Assembly (NCBI RefSeq): GCF_002554795.1
Contig: NZ_PDEQ01000007.1
Location: 1-64,000, forward strand
DNA from: Longibacter salinarum
GTDB lineage: Bacteria > Bacteroidota > Rhodothermia > Rhodothermales > Salinibacteraceae
Direction of reading: 5' to 3'
DNA: 64,000 bases
Shown: positions 1 to 8,776 of the stretch, in pieces
How positions within the stretch are numbered: position 1 is the stretch's first letter
Layout of the letters: each line of letters opens with the position of its first letter
The notes under the pieces: generated by a model
Told to the model about the DNA's origin: nothing
The model's input: the letters and a program-made list of their open reading frames with translations, nothing else
Databases searched by the model: none
Program-made: the position numbers and the translations under genes

Positions 1-130
1 ACATGGTGCCACGGGCTCCATCAACTGTTCGGGCTTCAGTACGGAAGACGGTGCTGCGCCCCTGCTCCACAGCGGTCTCGATGACCCAGGTGTGATCGAG
101 CTACAGCACCAAGTTCAAGATACAAGGTGT

Positions 131-168
131 AGACGTGTTAACGTGTTGACGTGTTAAGGTATTAACGT
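131..168. repeat. GTTGACGTGTTAA-type intergenic repeat
   Basis: Four imperfect copies of an ACGTGTTAA/ACGTGTTGA unit stand head to tail. Related GTTGATACGTTAA-like strings recur at 44911-44957, 51404-51460, 51505-51575 and 59951-60030, always outside genes. The rest of 1-374 holds no gene I can support. Confidence 0.6.
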
Positions 169-211
169 CTTCTGGTGCGTCCACCTGTACCGAATCGGAC
201 CGGCTCGCCCG

Positions 212-248
212 TTCCCCCTTTCTCCCTTCCCCCTTTCTCCCTTCCCCC
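212..248. repeat. 15-bp pyrimidine tandem repeat
   Basis: The unit TTCCCCCTTTCTCCC occurs twice, followed by a partial third copy, in the leader of the FG-GAP gene. Just downstream (253-264) is CCCAAACCTCAT, which reappears at 4349-4360 on the far side of the same gene. Confidence 0.7.
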
Positions 249-374
249 ACACCCCAAACCTCATCCCCCACACACCTCATCCCTCTTCACAGTTTATCGT
301 TGACGTGGCAGCGTGAATTTGGGGGTTCTATTTATTACTATTTGTTGGCCTTATTCCCCCACCTCCCTGCTTCC

Positions 375-3300
375 ATGTACGACGAACCGAGCCGGTCTCG
401 ATTTACCGTATTTCTTTCATCTCTGTTTTTCATCTTGCTCGTCGTTCCGTCTGCGTGCCCGGGCGGTGGAGGAATCATCGGAACCGCAGTAGCCCAGCAC
501 GACCCGGACGATCAAGCAAAGCGACCCGTTGATGCCCTTCACGGGCTGGTCCAGCAGCGGTCGAAAGCCGCTCCGCATGTCTTGCCTGATCGTCGGGATA
601 GGCCGGCTGAAGTACAGCGACTATTACTGAGGCGAACGGCCAACCGCACTGCCGACCCGGGGATCCCGCTCGCGCTCCACAACGTCCCCGTCGAAGCCCC
701 CGTACGCCGGATCGGAGGCAAGCGGTGGCCGAACCCCGACATGAACTTCGGCTTTCCGGGCCTGCCCAGACCCGCGGGCGACGTGAACGACGATGGCATT
801 CGTGATATCCTGTACCCGCTTTGGGGCGTCGCCGATGAGCGAACGTCGACGATTTCGGACCGGACGCACAAGAGCCTCGTCAGCTTCGGGGGCCAAGCGT
901 TCGGCACACAGCTGTATGATGTCTCAAGTTTCGACGTGTTCACGTTCGTCGGTAACATCGTGGGAGGTCCGGAAGCTGATGCCATCACCACCTCCCCCCA
1001 AGAGACACCCCGCGTCTACAAAGGTGGACCGCAAGGGCACACCTATGTCGGAAGCCTCCCGAAGGACATTACGTTTGGCCGATGGAATTGGGATAGAGCC
1101 GTAGATGTGGACGGCGACGGCTACGACGATGTGATTACCACTCTCAGCTTCGCGAACACGGTCGAAATATTATACGGAGGACCGACATTTTCAGACCTTG
1201 TTATTGTCGAGTATGACCTCCCGGAGCAGATGCGCGACAATTCTTATTCGTATGCCATTGTCGACATTACAGGCGACCAAACCGCCGAAATCGTTCGTCT
1301 AGGTAAATCGGATGTATCCGGTGAGGTCGTGGAGATCGGAATCTTCGATGTCGTATCGCACCGGGGAGCTCCTCTCGCCGAAATCGAACAGTTCTTTCCC
1401 TCCGTTCCCGTGTATTCGGATGTAGATCCGAGTGACATCCCGCTGCTTTCGGCCGACATCACGGGCAGTGGTTCTCCTGAACTCCTGCTCCTAGGTAAAT
1501 CCTACCGCGGCGAGCTGAATGAAACGTACGTGTTCACACGCGACACCGGATCCTATGCTGCTGCGCCGGCCGCAGTATACCCCGAGATGGATCTGCGCCT
1601 CATTGGGGACGTGAACGACGACGGTCGACAAGACCTGGCGTACCCGAGCGGAGAGGAAACCACCGTTGCCTTTGGTCCGCGCAGCGTATCCGACGGCCTG
1701 AGCGCAAGTCATACCATTCGCGGTACCCTATCGCCTTCGATCCTCGGAGACGTTACAGGAGACGGTCGAGATGACCTACTCTACCTTGCGAACGGTTCAG
1801 AGTACCGGATCGAACGTCTCGACTTTCAGGGGACGGATCAGATACAGGACCGGCAAACGCTTGTACTCGACGAAGCAAAGCACGGAGCGTACGGCATTCG
1901 AGAGACCCAGCGCATCGGCGATGTGGACGGGGACGGAGCAGATGATTACGCCCTGATTCGCGTAGAGGGAATTGTCGATGTGTACACTGGGGATCCAGCC
2001 GTGCAAGCGTCGCCGCACCTTCGCATTACGGGGCCCGCAGCATTTCCGGCGACTCGCGATCATGCGGGGAAAACCGTTGCTGTGGGCGACTTTACCGGGG
2101 ACGGAGCGAGCGACCTGGCAATTCGATGGAACAGGAAAGATGAGTTCGTGGGTGTCTACGACCTGAGCAACGGAGGCACGAAGATCCACTCGGTCGGGCT
2201 ATCGAATCTTGGGGTGTCGAACGATGCGCCCGGGTTGCCAGACGGGACGCATGGCCCCAACGCCTCCATCGCAAACCTGGGCGACATCAATGACGACGGC
2301 GCCGACGACCTCGGCATCACGTTGCCCGATGTCGAAATCATGGATGACGACCGCGTTCACGTCTTCTTTGGTGGCTCTACGCTGTCGCCCTCGCCCGATC
2401 TAGTGGTCCGGTCGTATGCATCGGGGGTTGGGGAGCACTTCGGCCAGGTACTTCTCGGTCTCGGCGATATCAACGGCGACGGCATCGACGATTTTGCCGT
2501 TTCAGACGCCGACAGCCGCTACACCGGCATCTTGCCGCGTACAGATCTGCTGCAGAACGCATCGTTCGGTGCGTTCTTCGTGCACTATGGGACGTCGTCA
2601 CCCTCCGGTTCTTTCGACCGCGCCGACCTGACCCTCGGAATCCCTGAGACCGAGTTTCAAGATGGCAAATCCATCGTGCGCCATGGGGCAGGAGCGACAA
2701 TGGCCGCGGCCGACGTAAACGCGGACGGCCACCCTGATCTTGTCACGACCACCTACTACAACCTCGCAACCTACCCGCAAACCGGGCAGGGAGCCCTTTA
2801 TGTGTTTTACGGCGGCAGTGGATTCGATGCAACGCCGGACCAGATTGCAGCAGTACCCAGTGTCGTGGATTATTTTCCATGGGGTCCTGATGCAACGTAC
2901 ATCCTGGGAAATCTATCAACGGTGCCCGCAGTAAACGCCGGTGATGGGGACGGACTATTTCTCAGTGCCGGGCATTCTGGAGCCGGCGTGGTGTGGCAAC
3001 CCGATGCTCAGTCAACTCATACCCTAGAGGTGACGCGTGTGCTTCGTGGCCCCGATCAGTACGGCGGGCTCGGCCCATCGGGCTGGATCTTTTCTGGATC
3101 GAAAGCCGCAAAATCCGCAATCGCAGATTTTGACGGAGATGGACGGACAGAGGCAATCCTGGTTCAGCGAGCCAGCAAGGACTTTCAACACACCCCTGCC
3201 TACGTTTTCGAGTTCGGGAGCCAGATGATGTCTCCACCGACGGCCGACGCATGTGCGACAGTGCAGAACGTAACAGCACCGGACACGCAGCCCGACCTTC

Positions 3301-4259
3301 CCTTCCCCAGTCTGGGCGTCACTCTCGTCATGGGCAGAGAGACAAGCGGCCAAGGCGACGTGACTGTTTGCCGATACGACACGGAGCCTGTGGACCCGGC
3401 CCGCACGATGAACAAAATTAATCTCGCAGATTACAGCTTCTCAATTCTACAGGAGGGAGATCTTACCCTAGGCGAATTGAGCAGCGTGCGCTTCGACGCG
3501 ACGGGATTGCCCGGCCTGGACGAGCCGGGAGCCATCACAGTCTTTCAACGCCCCCTGGTCGGCACAGGTAGCTTCGGTATAATCAAGGGCAACTACGATG
3601 AGGCGGCCGGTGAGCTCGTTCGGTTCATCGACATGTTTGGCGAGTTTGCGTTCACGTCGGATGTCGACCCACTGCCGGTGGAACTGGCGAGGTTTGACGC
3701 TCACGTTGCCGGCGAAAACGTCGCGTTGACATGGCAGACGCTGTCAGAAACGGGCAATGATGGATTTGCTATCGAACGCCGAGCTGAGGAGCCACCCGGT
3801 GCAGAGAAGAACCAGGCGTGGACCCGCGTCGGATTCGTGGACGGAGCAGGCACAACGACTGCCCCCCAAGACTACCGATTCCTTGACCGCAGCGTACCGT
3901 ACGAGGCTGAGCACATCACCTACCGCCTGCGGCAGATCGACGTGGATGGCACCGAGACGGTGTCAGAACCGGTGACAGCACGATTCAATGTCCCGAACGA
4001 ACTGCGTCTGCACAAGACCGGCCCGAATCCCGTGACGAACACGATCACCGTTCGATACGAAACTCCGCAAAGCGGCGTGGTGCGCCTGTCCCTCTATAAT
4101 GTGCTGGGACAGAGGGTAAAAACAGTGCACCTCGGAAGTCCAGGGGCAGGCAGGCACCGAACGCAAATTGACGTTCGCGACCTCGCGAGCGGGACGTACT
4201 TCCTACGGATGAAGCACAAGACTGGCATGGCAACGCAACAATTCACCGTGGTCCGATGA
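375..4259 (+). CDS. Secreted FG-GAP/VCBS repeat protein with type IX sorting domain
   Basis: This is a large (1294 aa) secreted or surface protein. I chose ATG 375 over an in-frame TTG at 300 because a hydrophobic signal peptide follows (residues about 9-41, ending near AVAQ). Between about residues 135 and 920 there are some twelve calcium-loop motifs of the D-x-[ND]-x-DG-x-x-D type (GDVNDDG, DVDGDG, GDFTGDG and others). These are typical of integrin-like FG-GAP beta-propeller blades. A fibronectin-like domain starts near residue 1100 (LPVELARFDA). The last 80 residues, from GPNP to the terminal basic residue, have the form of a type IX secretion (Por) sorting domain. An adhesive or structural role is likely but the ligand cannot be told. 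It stands alone, with C-rich repeats on both sides. Confidence 0.88.
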   Translation: MYDEPSRSRFTVFLSSLFFILLVVPSACPGGGGIIGTAVAQHDPDDQAKRPVDALHGLVQQRSKAAPHVLPDRRDRPAEVQRLLLRRTANRTADPGIPLALHNVPVEAPVRRIGGKRWPNPDMNFGFPGLPRPAGDVNDDGIRDILYPLWGVADERTSTISDRTHKSLVSFGGQAFGTQLYDVSSFDVFTFVGNIVGGPEADAITTSPQETPRVYKGGPQGHTYVGSLPKDITFGRWNWDRAVDVDGDGYDDVITTLSFANTVEILYGGPTFSDLVIVEYDLPEQMRDNSYSYAIVDITGDQTAEIVRLGKSDVSGEVVEIGIFDVVSHRGAPLAEIEQFFPSVPVYSDVDPSDIPLLSADITGSGSPELLLLGKSYRGELNETYVFTRDTGSYAAAPAAVYPEMDLRLIGDVNDDGRQDLAYPSGEETTVAFGPRSVSDGLSASHTIRGTLSPSILGDVTGDGRDDLLYLANGSEYRIERLDFQGTDQIQDRQTLVLDEAKHGAYGIRETQRIGDVDGDGADDYALIRVEGIVDVYTGDPAVQASPHLRITGPAAFPATRDHAGKTVAVGDFTGDGASDLAIRWNRKDEFVGVYDLSNGGTKIHSVGLSNLGVSNDAPGLPDGTHGPNASIANLGDINDDGADDLGITLPDVEIMDDDRVHVFFGGSTLSPSPDLVVRSYASGVGEHFGQVLLGLGDINGDGIDDFAVSDADSRYTGILPRTDLLQNASFGAFFVHYGTSSPSGSFDRADLTLGIPETEFQDGKSIVRHGAGATMAAADVNADGHPDLVTTTYYNLATYPQTGQGALYVFYGGSGFDATPDQIAAVPSVVDYFPWGPDATYILGNLSTVPAVNAGDGDGLFLSAGHSGAGVVWQPDAQSTHTLEVTRVLRGPDQYGGLGPSGWIFSGSKAAKSAIADFDGDGRTEAILVQRASKDFQHTPAYVFEFGSQMMSPPTADACATVQNVTAPDTQPDLPFPSLGVTLVMGRETSGQGDVTVCRYDTEPVDPARTMNKINLADYSFSILQEGDLTLGELSSVRFDATGLPGLDEPGAITVFQRPLVGTGSFGIIKGNYDEAAGELVRFIDMFGEFAFTSDVDPLPVELARFDAHVAGENVALTWQTLSETGNDGFAIERRAEEPPGAEKNQAWTRVGFVDGAGTTTAPQDYRFLDRSVPYEAEHITYRLRQIDVDGTETVSEPVTARFNVPNELRLHKTGPNPVTNTITVRYETPQSGVVRLSLYNVLGQRVKTVHLGSPGAGRHRTQIDVRDLASGTYFLRMKHKTGMATQQFTVVR

Positions 4260-4444
4260 TGATCTGAGGCAACACCGCCTGTGGATGCGTCCACGTTCGC
4301 TCTTACGCTGCACGGAAACTCTTCCCAACGGTGCCCCCATTCCCACATCCCAAACCTCATACCTCAAACCCCGAAACTCATTCGCTCTTTCTCAACCATT
4401 TCGCTGGATCATGTCACGGGGCGGTACGTAGGAGGCGGTCCGAA

Positions 4445-4516
4445 GCGGGAATAGCTCAGGGGTAGAGCATCAGCTTCCCAAGCTGAGGGCCGCGGGTTCG
4501 AATCCCGTTTCCCGCT
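4445..4516 (+). tRNA. tRNA-Gly (anticodon CCC)
   Basis: The acceptor arms GCGGGAA (4445-4451) and TTCCCGC (4509-4515) pair perfectly. The D arm, a TCAGC/GCTGA anticodon stem with loop TTCCCAA, and a GGTTCGAAT T-loop are all present. CCA is not encoded. Confidence 0.95.
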
Positions 4517-4517
4517 C

Positions 4518-4586
4518 ATTTCGAGATCGAAGTTCGAAACTCGAAATGCGAAGTGCACTTCGAAATTAGCCTTTCGCACTTCGACC
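4518..4586. repeat. CGAAATGCGAAGTG-type repeat between two tRNAs
   Basis: The spacer between tRNA-Gly and tRNA-Val is made of degenerate TTCGAA/CGAAATGCG units. It contains a perfect 14-bp palindrome, CGAAGTGCACTTCG, at 4549-4562. A related stretch lies between rpsI and rpsB (56214-56288). Confidence 0.6.
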
Positions 4587-4593
4587 TGGACTT

Positions 4594-4668
4594 GGGCGAT
4601 TAGCTCAGTTGGTTTAGAGCACCTCCCTTACAAGGAGGGGGTCGTTGGTTCGAATCCAACATCGCCCA
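4594..4668 (+). tRNA. tRNA-Val (anticodon TAC)
   Basis: The acceptor arms GGGCGAT (4594-4600) and ATCGCCC (4661-4667) pair fully. The anticodon stem CCTCC/GGAGG encloses CTTACAA, and the T-loop is canonical. It is probably co-transcribed with tRNA-Gly and ends at the terminator at 4684. Confidence 0.95.
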
Positions 4669-4683
4669 CATTCAACTCTCCGA

Positions 4684-4711
4684 AGCCTCTGCTCTCCGCA
4701 GGGGCTTTTTT
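4684..4711 (+). terminator. Rho-independent terminator of the tRNA pair
   Basis: A hairpin AGCCTCTGC / GCAGGGGCT (one G-T pair, 5-nt loop) is followed by six T residues, 16 nt after tRNA-Val. Confidence 0.85.
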
Positions 4712-4827
4712 GTTTGGGTGCGGCACATGTCCTGATGCTGCAATGCTATCACTCGAGATTGCTCCGATCGTCTATTTCGGAGAAGCAAGCCCGCCTCTCT
4801 CGACGCCAACTCACGGTTTGCCCGAAC

Positions 4828-4886
4828 AAAAACGCCCCGCCGTTCCCTGCCGCCGCGACTGGGCGAGCAGTAAAACCGGCGAGGCG
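4828..4886 (-). terminator. Possible terminator of the azurin-like gene
   Basis: On the minus strand CGCCTCGCCG (4886-4877) can pair with CGGCGGGGCG (4842-4833). The pairing has one wobble and is followed by five T residues. The loop is long (34 nt), so this call is tentative. Confidence 0.45.
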
Positions 4887-4916
4887 TGAATCGCTGGGCG
4901 ATGCGATGCCCACATC

Positions 4917-5420
4917 TTAGGCTTCGACGACGCGCATCGTGCCCTGCATCATCATGTAGTGGCCCGGGAAGGTGCAGATGTACGTGTACGTGCCCGGCTC
5001 GCTCGGCACGGTGAACGTCATCGTGACCGTCTCGCCCGGGTCCGCCAGGTCGGTGGCCGCGACGATGGCATCGAGCTCCGGAACGTAGCCACTGTCAGAC
5101 GCCTGCGATGCCGCCGTTCCCACGCGCTGGACGAGGTCGTCGCCCTCGCCGTTCAGGATCACGACGTTGTGCTTCATCGCAGGGCTCGACGCGGTGTTGT
5201 CGAATGTGAGCGTCACTTCCGTGCCGGCTTCGACGGTGAACTCGGTCTGCTCATACTTCATCTGGTTTCCTACAGGCTCGATGGTGACCTCGGACACGGC
5301 TTCCGTCGCCGAAGACGTCGCCGACTTCGATGCCTTGTCGGAGGTCTCCGTGTCGGAGCCGCCGCAGCCGACAAAAGCAACCATCAGGAAAAGAGAAACG
5401 AAAAGGGAGAGGATACGCAT
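4917..5420 (-). CDS. Azurin/plastocyanin-like copper lipoprotein
   Basis: This is a 167-aa periplasmic or membrane-anchored blue copper protein, expected to shuttle single electrons. A lipoprotein signal ends at Cys19 (FVGC), followed by a Ser/Thr/Ala-rich linker to about residue 45. The cupredoxin domain carries the type 1 copper ligands His84 (KHN) and the azurin-type C-terminal loop, with Cys149, His154 and Met158 spaced as in azurin (C-x4-H-x3-M). The family gives electrons to terminal oxidases or other reductases; the partner here is unknown. The gene is divergent from the TonB receptor, with 505 bp between them. Confidence 0.92.
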   Translation of the reverse strand: MRILSLFVSLFLMVAFVGCGGSDTETSDKASKSATSSATEAVSEVTIEPVGNQMKYEQTEFTVEAGTEVTLTFDNTASSPAMKHNVVILNGEGDDLVQRVGTAASQASDSGYVPELDAIVAATDLADPGETVTMTFTVPSEPGTYTYICTFPGHYMMMQGTMRVVEA

Positions 5421-5460
5421 GGGGACTTAGGGCCTCTGTGGGTGAAGGAACGAATGGACG

Positions 5461-5513
5461 GCTGAAAACCGGCCCAACAGGCCGAAAAGCCGGGAAGCAC
5501 CCGGACGTTCAGC
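5461..5513. other. Predicted three-way-junction fold in a shared leader region
   Basis: GCTGAA (5461-5466) pairs with TTCAGC (5508-5513). Inside lie two 5-bp hairpins: CGGCC/GGCCG with loop CAACA (5470-5484) and CCGGG/CCCGG with loop AAGCA (5490-5504). They are joined by AAAAG. Joints and loops are A-rich when read on the plus strand, which would favour a plus-strand RNA, but on the minus strand it sits about 40 nt upstream of the azurin-like start. I do not recognise a known riboswitch. The rest of 5421-5853 shows no gene. Confidence 0.35.
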
Positions 5514-5853
5514 AGCCGCCTCCTATTTAGATCCGTTATACACAGTGATTACCTAATGGCGCCTCTCGGTGGTCCTGACACACGAAGAGACGGACCTCGA
5601 TTCGCCTGATTTTCTCCGGACAATGCGCCGGGCAAAAGGAAAACAAATCCCCACCGATCGAGATCACGGATTCCTCGAACGTAGTCGGCGATGTTCAGAG
5701 CTTCCGCCTCGGGTCCCGTCCGCGACGTGCCGTGAACAGCAACGTTCAATCGGTCCAACCCGGACTCTACTGTTTACCCCTGAGCGCACGTCGCCTCTCC
5801 GCCGGTGCCGTCACCCTCCTCTTCCCCGAGTCACGGGAGACCGACAATATGAT

Positions 5854-5882
5854 TTGACGGTCTCGGTATACGACCGTACTTT
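5854..5882 (+). promoter_or_regulatory. Candidate promoter of the TonB receptor
   Basis: TTGACG (5854-5859) and TACTTT (5877-5882) are separated by 17 bp. The -10 match is weak. The spacing places the start of transcription just before the DtxR-like palindrome. Confidence 0.35.
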
Positions 5883-5900
5883 AGGCCAACCGAATCTCTT

Positions 5901-5918
5901 TTTTAGGTAAGCCTAAAA
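5901..5918 (+). promoter_or_regulatory. DtxR/IdeR/MntR-type operator
   Basis: The 18-bp palindrome TTTTAGG-TAAG-CCTAAAA matches the TTAGG...CCTAA core bound by metal-dependent DtxR-family repressors. It ends 7 bp before the receptor's ATG, so a bound repressor would block transcription or the ribosome site. No regulator gene of this family is in the window. Confidence 0.65.
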
Positions 5919-5925
5919 CACCGAG

Positions 5926-8151
5926 ATGAACGCCTTCTGTGTGTTCAGCACGATTCTTCTCCTCCTGACTCTCGCACCCGTAGCACACGGACAGGGAGTG
6001 ATCACAGGGCTCGTCACCGGGAATGGTGCGCCGCTCCCGGGGACCAACGTCCGACTACAGGAGTCCACGCAGGGGGCCGCGACTCAGTCCGACGGGACAT
6101 ACCGCATCACAGGTGTCACACCGGGAACGCACATCCTGGTGGTCTCAGCAATGGGCTTCGAGACAACACAAAGAGCTGTCACGGTCGATGCCGGCAAGAC
6201 GGTGCGCATCGACATTACACTGAGCGAGGCGGTTCTTCGGGGAGAAGAGGTCGTGGTGACGGGGACCATGCGGGAGCAGTACGTCAGGGACTCGCCGGTG
6301 AAGGTCGAGGTGATGACGTCGGAGCGACTGCAGCGCGCGCAGACGACCTCCAACCTGATGGACGTGATCGGGAGCGTGAATGGCCTGACCACCCAGCTCA
6401 ACTGTGGCGTCTGCGGGACGAACGCGATCCGGATTAACGGGGTCGAGGGGCCGAACACAGCGGTTCTGATCGACGGCATGCCGGTGATGGGCGCCCTCGC
6501 CAGCGTGTATGGCCTCAACGGCATCAGCCCGGCCATCATCGACCAGGTGGAGGTGATAAAAGGGCCTCAGTCGACCCTCTACGGCACACAGGCGCTCGGC
6601 GGCGTGGTCAACATCATCACGAAGGACCCGGACAACACGCCGACGTTTTCCGGCGAAGTGTACGGGCGCAGCACGGCCGAGGGAAGCGTGGACCTGGCCG
6701 TGTCCCCGTCGGCCGGCCGCGTCAACGGCTTCCTCAGCGCGACGGCGTTTCAGATGGAGAACTACGTTGACGACAATGGCGACGGCTTTGCCGACGTGCC
6801 GAAACGCTCGCGCCTGGGTATTTTCGGCAAGGGCACGCTGGAAAATCGGAGCGGCGTGACCGTCGGTAATGTAGCGGCGAAGTTTTACGGCGAGAACCGG
6901 ACCGGTGGCGTGCGCGCGTACTCGGATGCCCAGCGCGGATCGGGCCGCACGTACGGCGAATCCATCTACACCCGGCGCGGCGAGGTGATGGCGAACTACA
7001 TGCCGCCGTCCGTCGACGGCCTCCGCGTGGAAGGCGCCTTCACCTACCATGACCAGGACAGCTACTACGGCACAGAGCACTACGTCGCACAACAGGGCAT
7101 TTCCTTCGCACAGGTGACGTACGCGATGCCCATGTCCGATGCCGTCGACCTGCTGGCGGGTAGCACGGTTCGCTACCAGACCTACAACGACAACACGCCC
7201 GCCACCTCGTCCGGGGCCGACCGGCGCGTTATCCCCGGCGTCTTCGGCCAGATGGAAGCGAGAGCCGGCGACCTGACCTTTCTTGCCGGGCTCCGCGTCG
7301 ACCACCAGAAAACCCACGGATTCGTCAGAGCACCCCGGCTATCCGCGAAATACAGTCCATCGGATCGGACCACAATCCGCGCAGGGACCGGGACGGGCTT
7401 TCGCATCGTCAACGTGTTCACCGAGGATCACGCAGCGCTGACCGGGTCCCGCGATGTCGTGTTTACCGAGGACCTGAAGCCGGAACGCTCGCGCAGCATC
7501 ACAACGAGCATCGAGCACATTTTCCCGCTCCGTGCCAACCCGCTGACCGTCACGGTCGACGGGTTCTACACGCGCTTCTCCAACAAAATCATCCCGGACT
7601 ACGACCAGGACCCGTCCCTCATCGTCTACGAAAACCTGGATGGCTTTTCCGTCACGCGTGGATTCTCGATTGGACTCGACCAAAACCTGACGGCCCTCCC
7701 GCTGACATACAACCTCGGCTTCACGCTGACGGACGTGTTTACCGAGGAAAACGGAACGCGCCGGGCGGTCGCCTACGCGCCGGACTACACCGGAACGGCC
7801 GGCGTCACGTACCAGATTCGGTCGATCGGCGTCGAACTCGACTATGCCGCGCGCCTCGTCGGGCCGAAGCGGATGCCGGATGTTTACGTCGATACCTTCC
7901 GACGCGACCAGACCTCGCCGGTCCACTCGACGCACGACCTGAAACTCGAAAAAGCGTTCGGGAGCGTTACTAGCGATGCGGGTCTGGGCATCGACGTCTT
8001 TGTCTCCGTGGAAAACGTCTTCGACCACACGCAGGGAAGCCCACTCGTCGACGCAGAAACACCGTTCAGCCCGGACTTCGACACGATTTACACGTGGGGC
8101 CCGATCGTCGGACGGACCTTCGCGCTCGGCGCCCGGCTGAATCTGCGGTGA
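5926..8151 (+). CDS. TonB-dependent outer-membrane receptor
   Basis: This 741-aa receptor imports a ligand across the outer membrane using TonB energy. It has a signal peptide (1-23), a carboxypeptidase-regulatory-like domain (about 24-105), a TonB-box-like EEVVVTGT (about 107-114), a plug domain to about 235 containing the typical IDQVEVIKGPQSTLYGT, and a C-terminal beta barrel ending in aromatic/basic residues. The plug carries a CxxC pair (Cys160, Cys163), unusual for an outer-membrane protein and possibly redox- or metal-active. The DtxR-like box points to iron or manganese control, so a siderophore or metal-complex substrate is inferred. A thioredoxin-like gene follows after 49 bp, probably in the same transcript. 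Confidence 0.93.
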   Translation: MNAFCVFSTILLLLTLAPVAHGQGVITGLVTGNGAPLPGTNVRLQESTQGAATQSDGTYRITGVTPGTHILVVSAMGFETTQRAVTVDAGKTVRIDITLSEAVLRGEEVVVTGTMREQYVRDSPVKVEVMTSERLQRAQTTSNLMDVIGSVNGLTTQLNCGVCGTNAIRINGVEGPNTAVLIDGMPVMGALASVYGLNGISPAIIDQVEVIKGPQSTLYGTQALGGVVNIITKDPDNTPTFSGEVYGRSTAEGSVDLAVSPSAGRVNGFLSATAFQMENYVDDNGDGFADVPKRSRLGIFGKGTLENRSGVTVGNVAAKFYGENRTGGVRAYSDAQRGSGRTYGESIYTRRGEVMANYMPPSVDGLRVEGAFTYHDQDSYYGTEHYVAQQGISFAQVTYAMPMSDAVDLLAGSTVRYQTYNDNTPATSSGADRRVIPGVFGQMEARAGDLTFLAGLRVDHQKTHGFVRAPRLSAKYSPSDRTTIRAGTGTGFRIVNVFTEDHAALTGSRDVVFTEDLKPERSRSITTSIEHIFPLRANPLTVTVDGFYTRFSNKIIPDYDQDPSLIVYENLDGFSVTRGFSIGLDQNLTALPLTYNLGFTLTDVFTEENGTRRAVAYAPDYTGTAGVTYQIRSIGVELDYAARLVGPKRMPDVYVDTFRRDQTSPVHSTHDLKLEKAFGSVTSDAGLGIDVFVSVENVFDHTQGSPLVDAETPFSPDFDTIYTWGPIVGRTFALGARLNLR

Positions 8152-8200
8152 GATCCCCGCGACGCGTTGCCTCAATCGTCCCCCGACCCAGCCAGCCGTC

Positions 8201-8761
8201 ATGCTCCGGACACGTCACCTACCCATTCTCCACCGATGGACCCTGATCCTCGCACTGTCGGTGCTGGGATACGCATCGGCCGTGCCAGAGGCGTCCGCGG
8301 CACAGCCGATCGAGTGGCGCTCCTTTGAGACCGCCCTCGCCGTTGCCGACGCCACCGACCGCTGGATCCTCGTCGACATCTACGCGCCGTGGTGCGGGTG
8401 GTGCTACAAAATGAAGCGGGAGACCTACCCGTCCGTCTTCGAGGACAGGGAGCGACCATTCGTCCTGACGCGCCTGAACCGGGATGATCGTGACACCATG
8501 CATCGATACCGGGGTCGTCGCCTCTCCTCCCGGCAACTGGCGAAAGAATTGGGCGCCCACGGCGTGCCCGCGGTGGCGATTCTCGATGCCTCGGGCACCC
8601 TCGTGTTTAACGTCTCGGGGTTCATCCGGCCGGAGCTGCTCCACAACATCCTCACCTACATTCGCACGGAGGCCTACCGGACGGCTTCGTTCGAGGCGTT
8701 CCAGGCCTCACAATCACGTCGCCCAGAGCCTCACCGCACAGTCTCACCGGACGACGACTGA
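8201..8761 (+). CDS. Secreted thioredoxin-fold protein
   Basis: This is a 186-aa protein with a hydrophobic N-terminal signal (about residues 12-34, AQ after ASAA). The thioredoxin fold has an active site APWCGWC (Cys65, Cys68) and a cis-proline segment GVPAVAIL. It resembles periplasmic thiol-disulfide proteins of the DUF255/SoxW kind rather than cytosolic thioredoxin. It sits behind the TonB receptor, whose plug has its own CxxC pair, so it may keep that pair or a metal-reductase partner reduced. The acidic/basic tail after about residue 165 looks disordered. Confidence 0.88.
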   Translation: MLRTRHLPILHRWTLILALSVLGYASAVPEASAAQPIEWRSFETALAVADATDRWILVDIYAPWCGWCYKMKRETYPSVFEDRERPFVLTRLNRDDRDTMHRYRGRRLSSRQLAKELGAHGVPAVAILDASGTLVFNVSGFIRPELLHNILTYIRTEAYRTASFEAFQASQSRRPEPHRTVSPDDD

Positions 8762-8776
8762 TCGCAGACCGCCTGT

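Noticed and set aside
1-118. Possible 5' end of a minus-strand gene at the left edge
   Set aside because: A minus-strand frame reads plausibly for about 30 codons, but an in-frame stop lies close upstream and no good start codon or motif is present.
5461-5513. Cobalamin riboswitch upstream of the TonB receptor
   Set aside because: A GGGAAG-like string is present, but there is no B12-box and the overall fold is far too small for that class.
5569-5910. 113-codon plus-strand frame upstream of the TonB receptor
   Set aside because: The translation is rich in Arg/Thr/Pro without domain pattern and it covers the candidate promoter and operator, so it is probably chance.
6145-7317. 390-codon minus-strand frame inside the TonB receptor
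   Set aside because: It lies opposite a clear receptor gene and has the His/Arg/Val composition typical of antisense frames in high-GC DNA.
7339-8202. 287-codon minus-strand frame over the receptor's C-terminus
   Set aside because: It is fully antisense to the barrel region, Arg/Val-rich, with no family motif.
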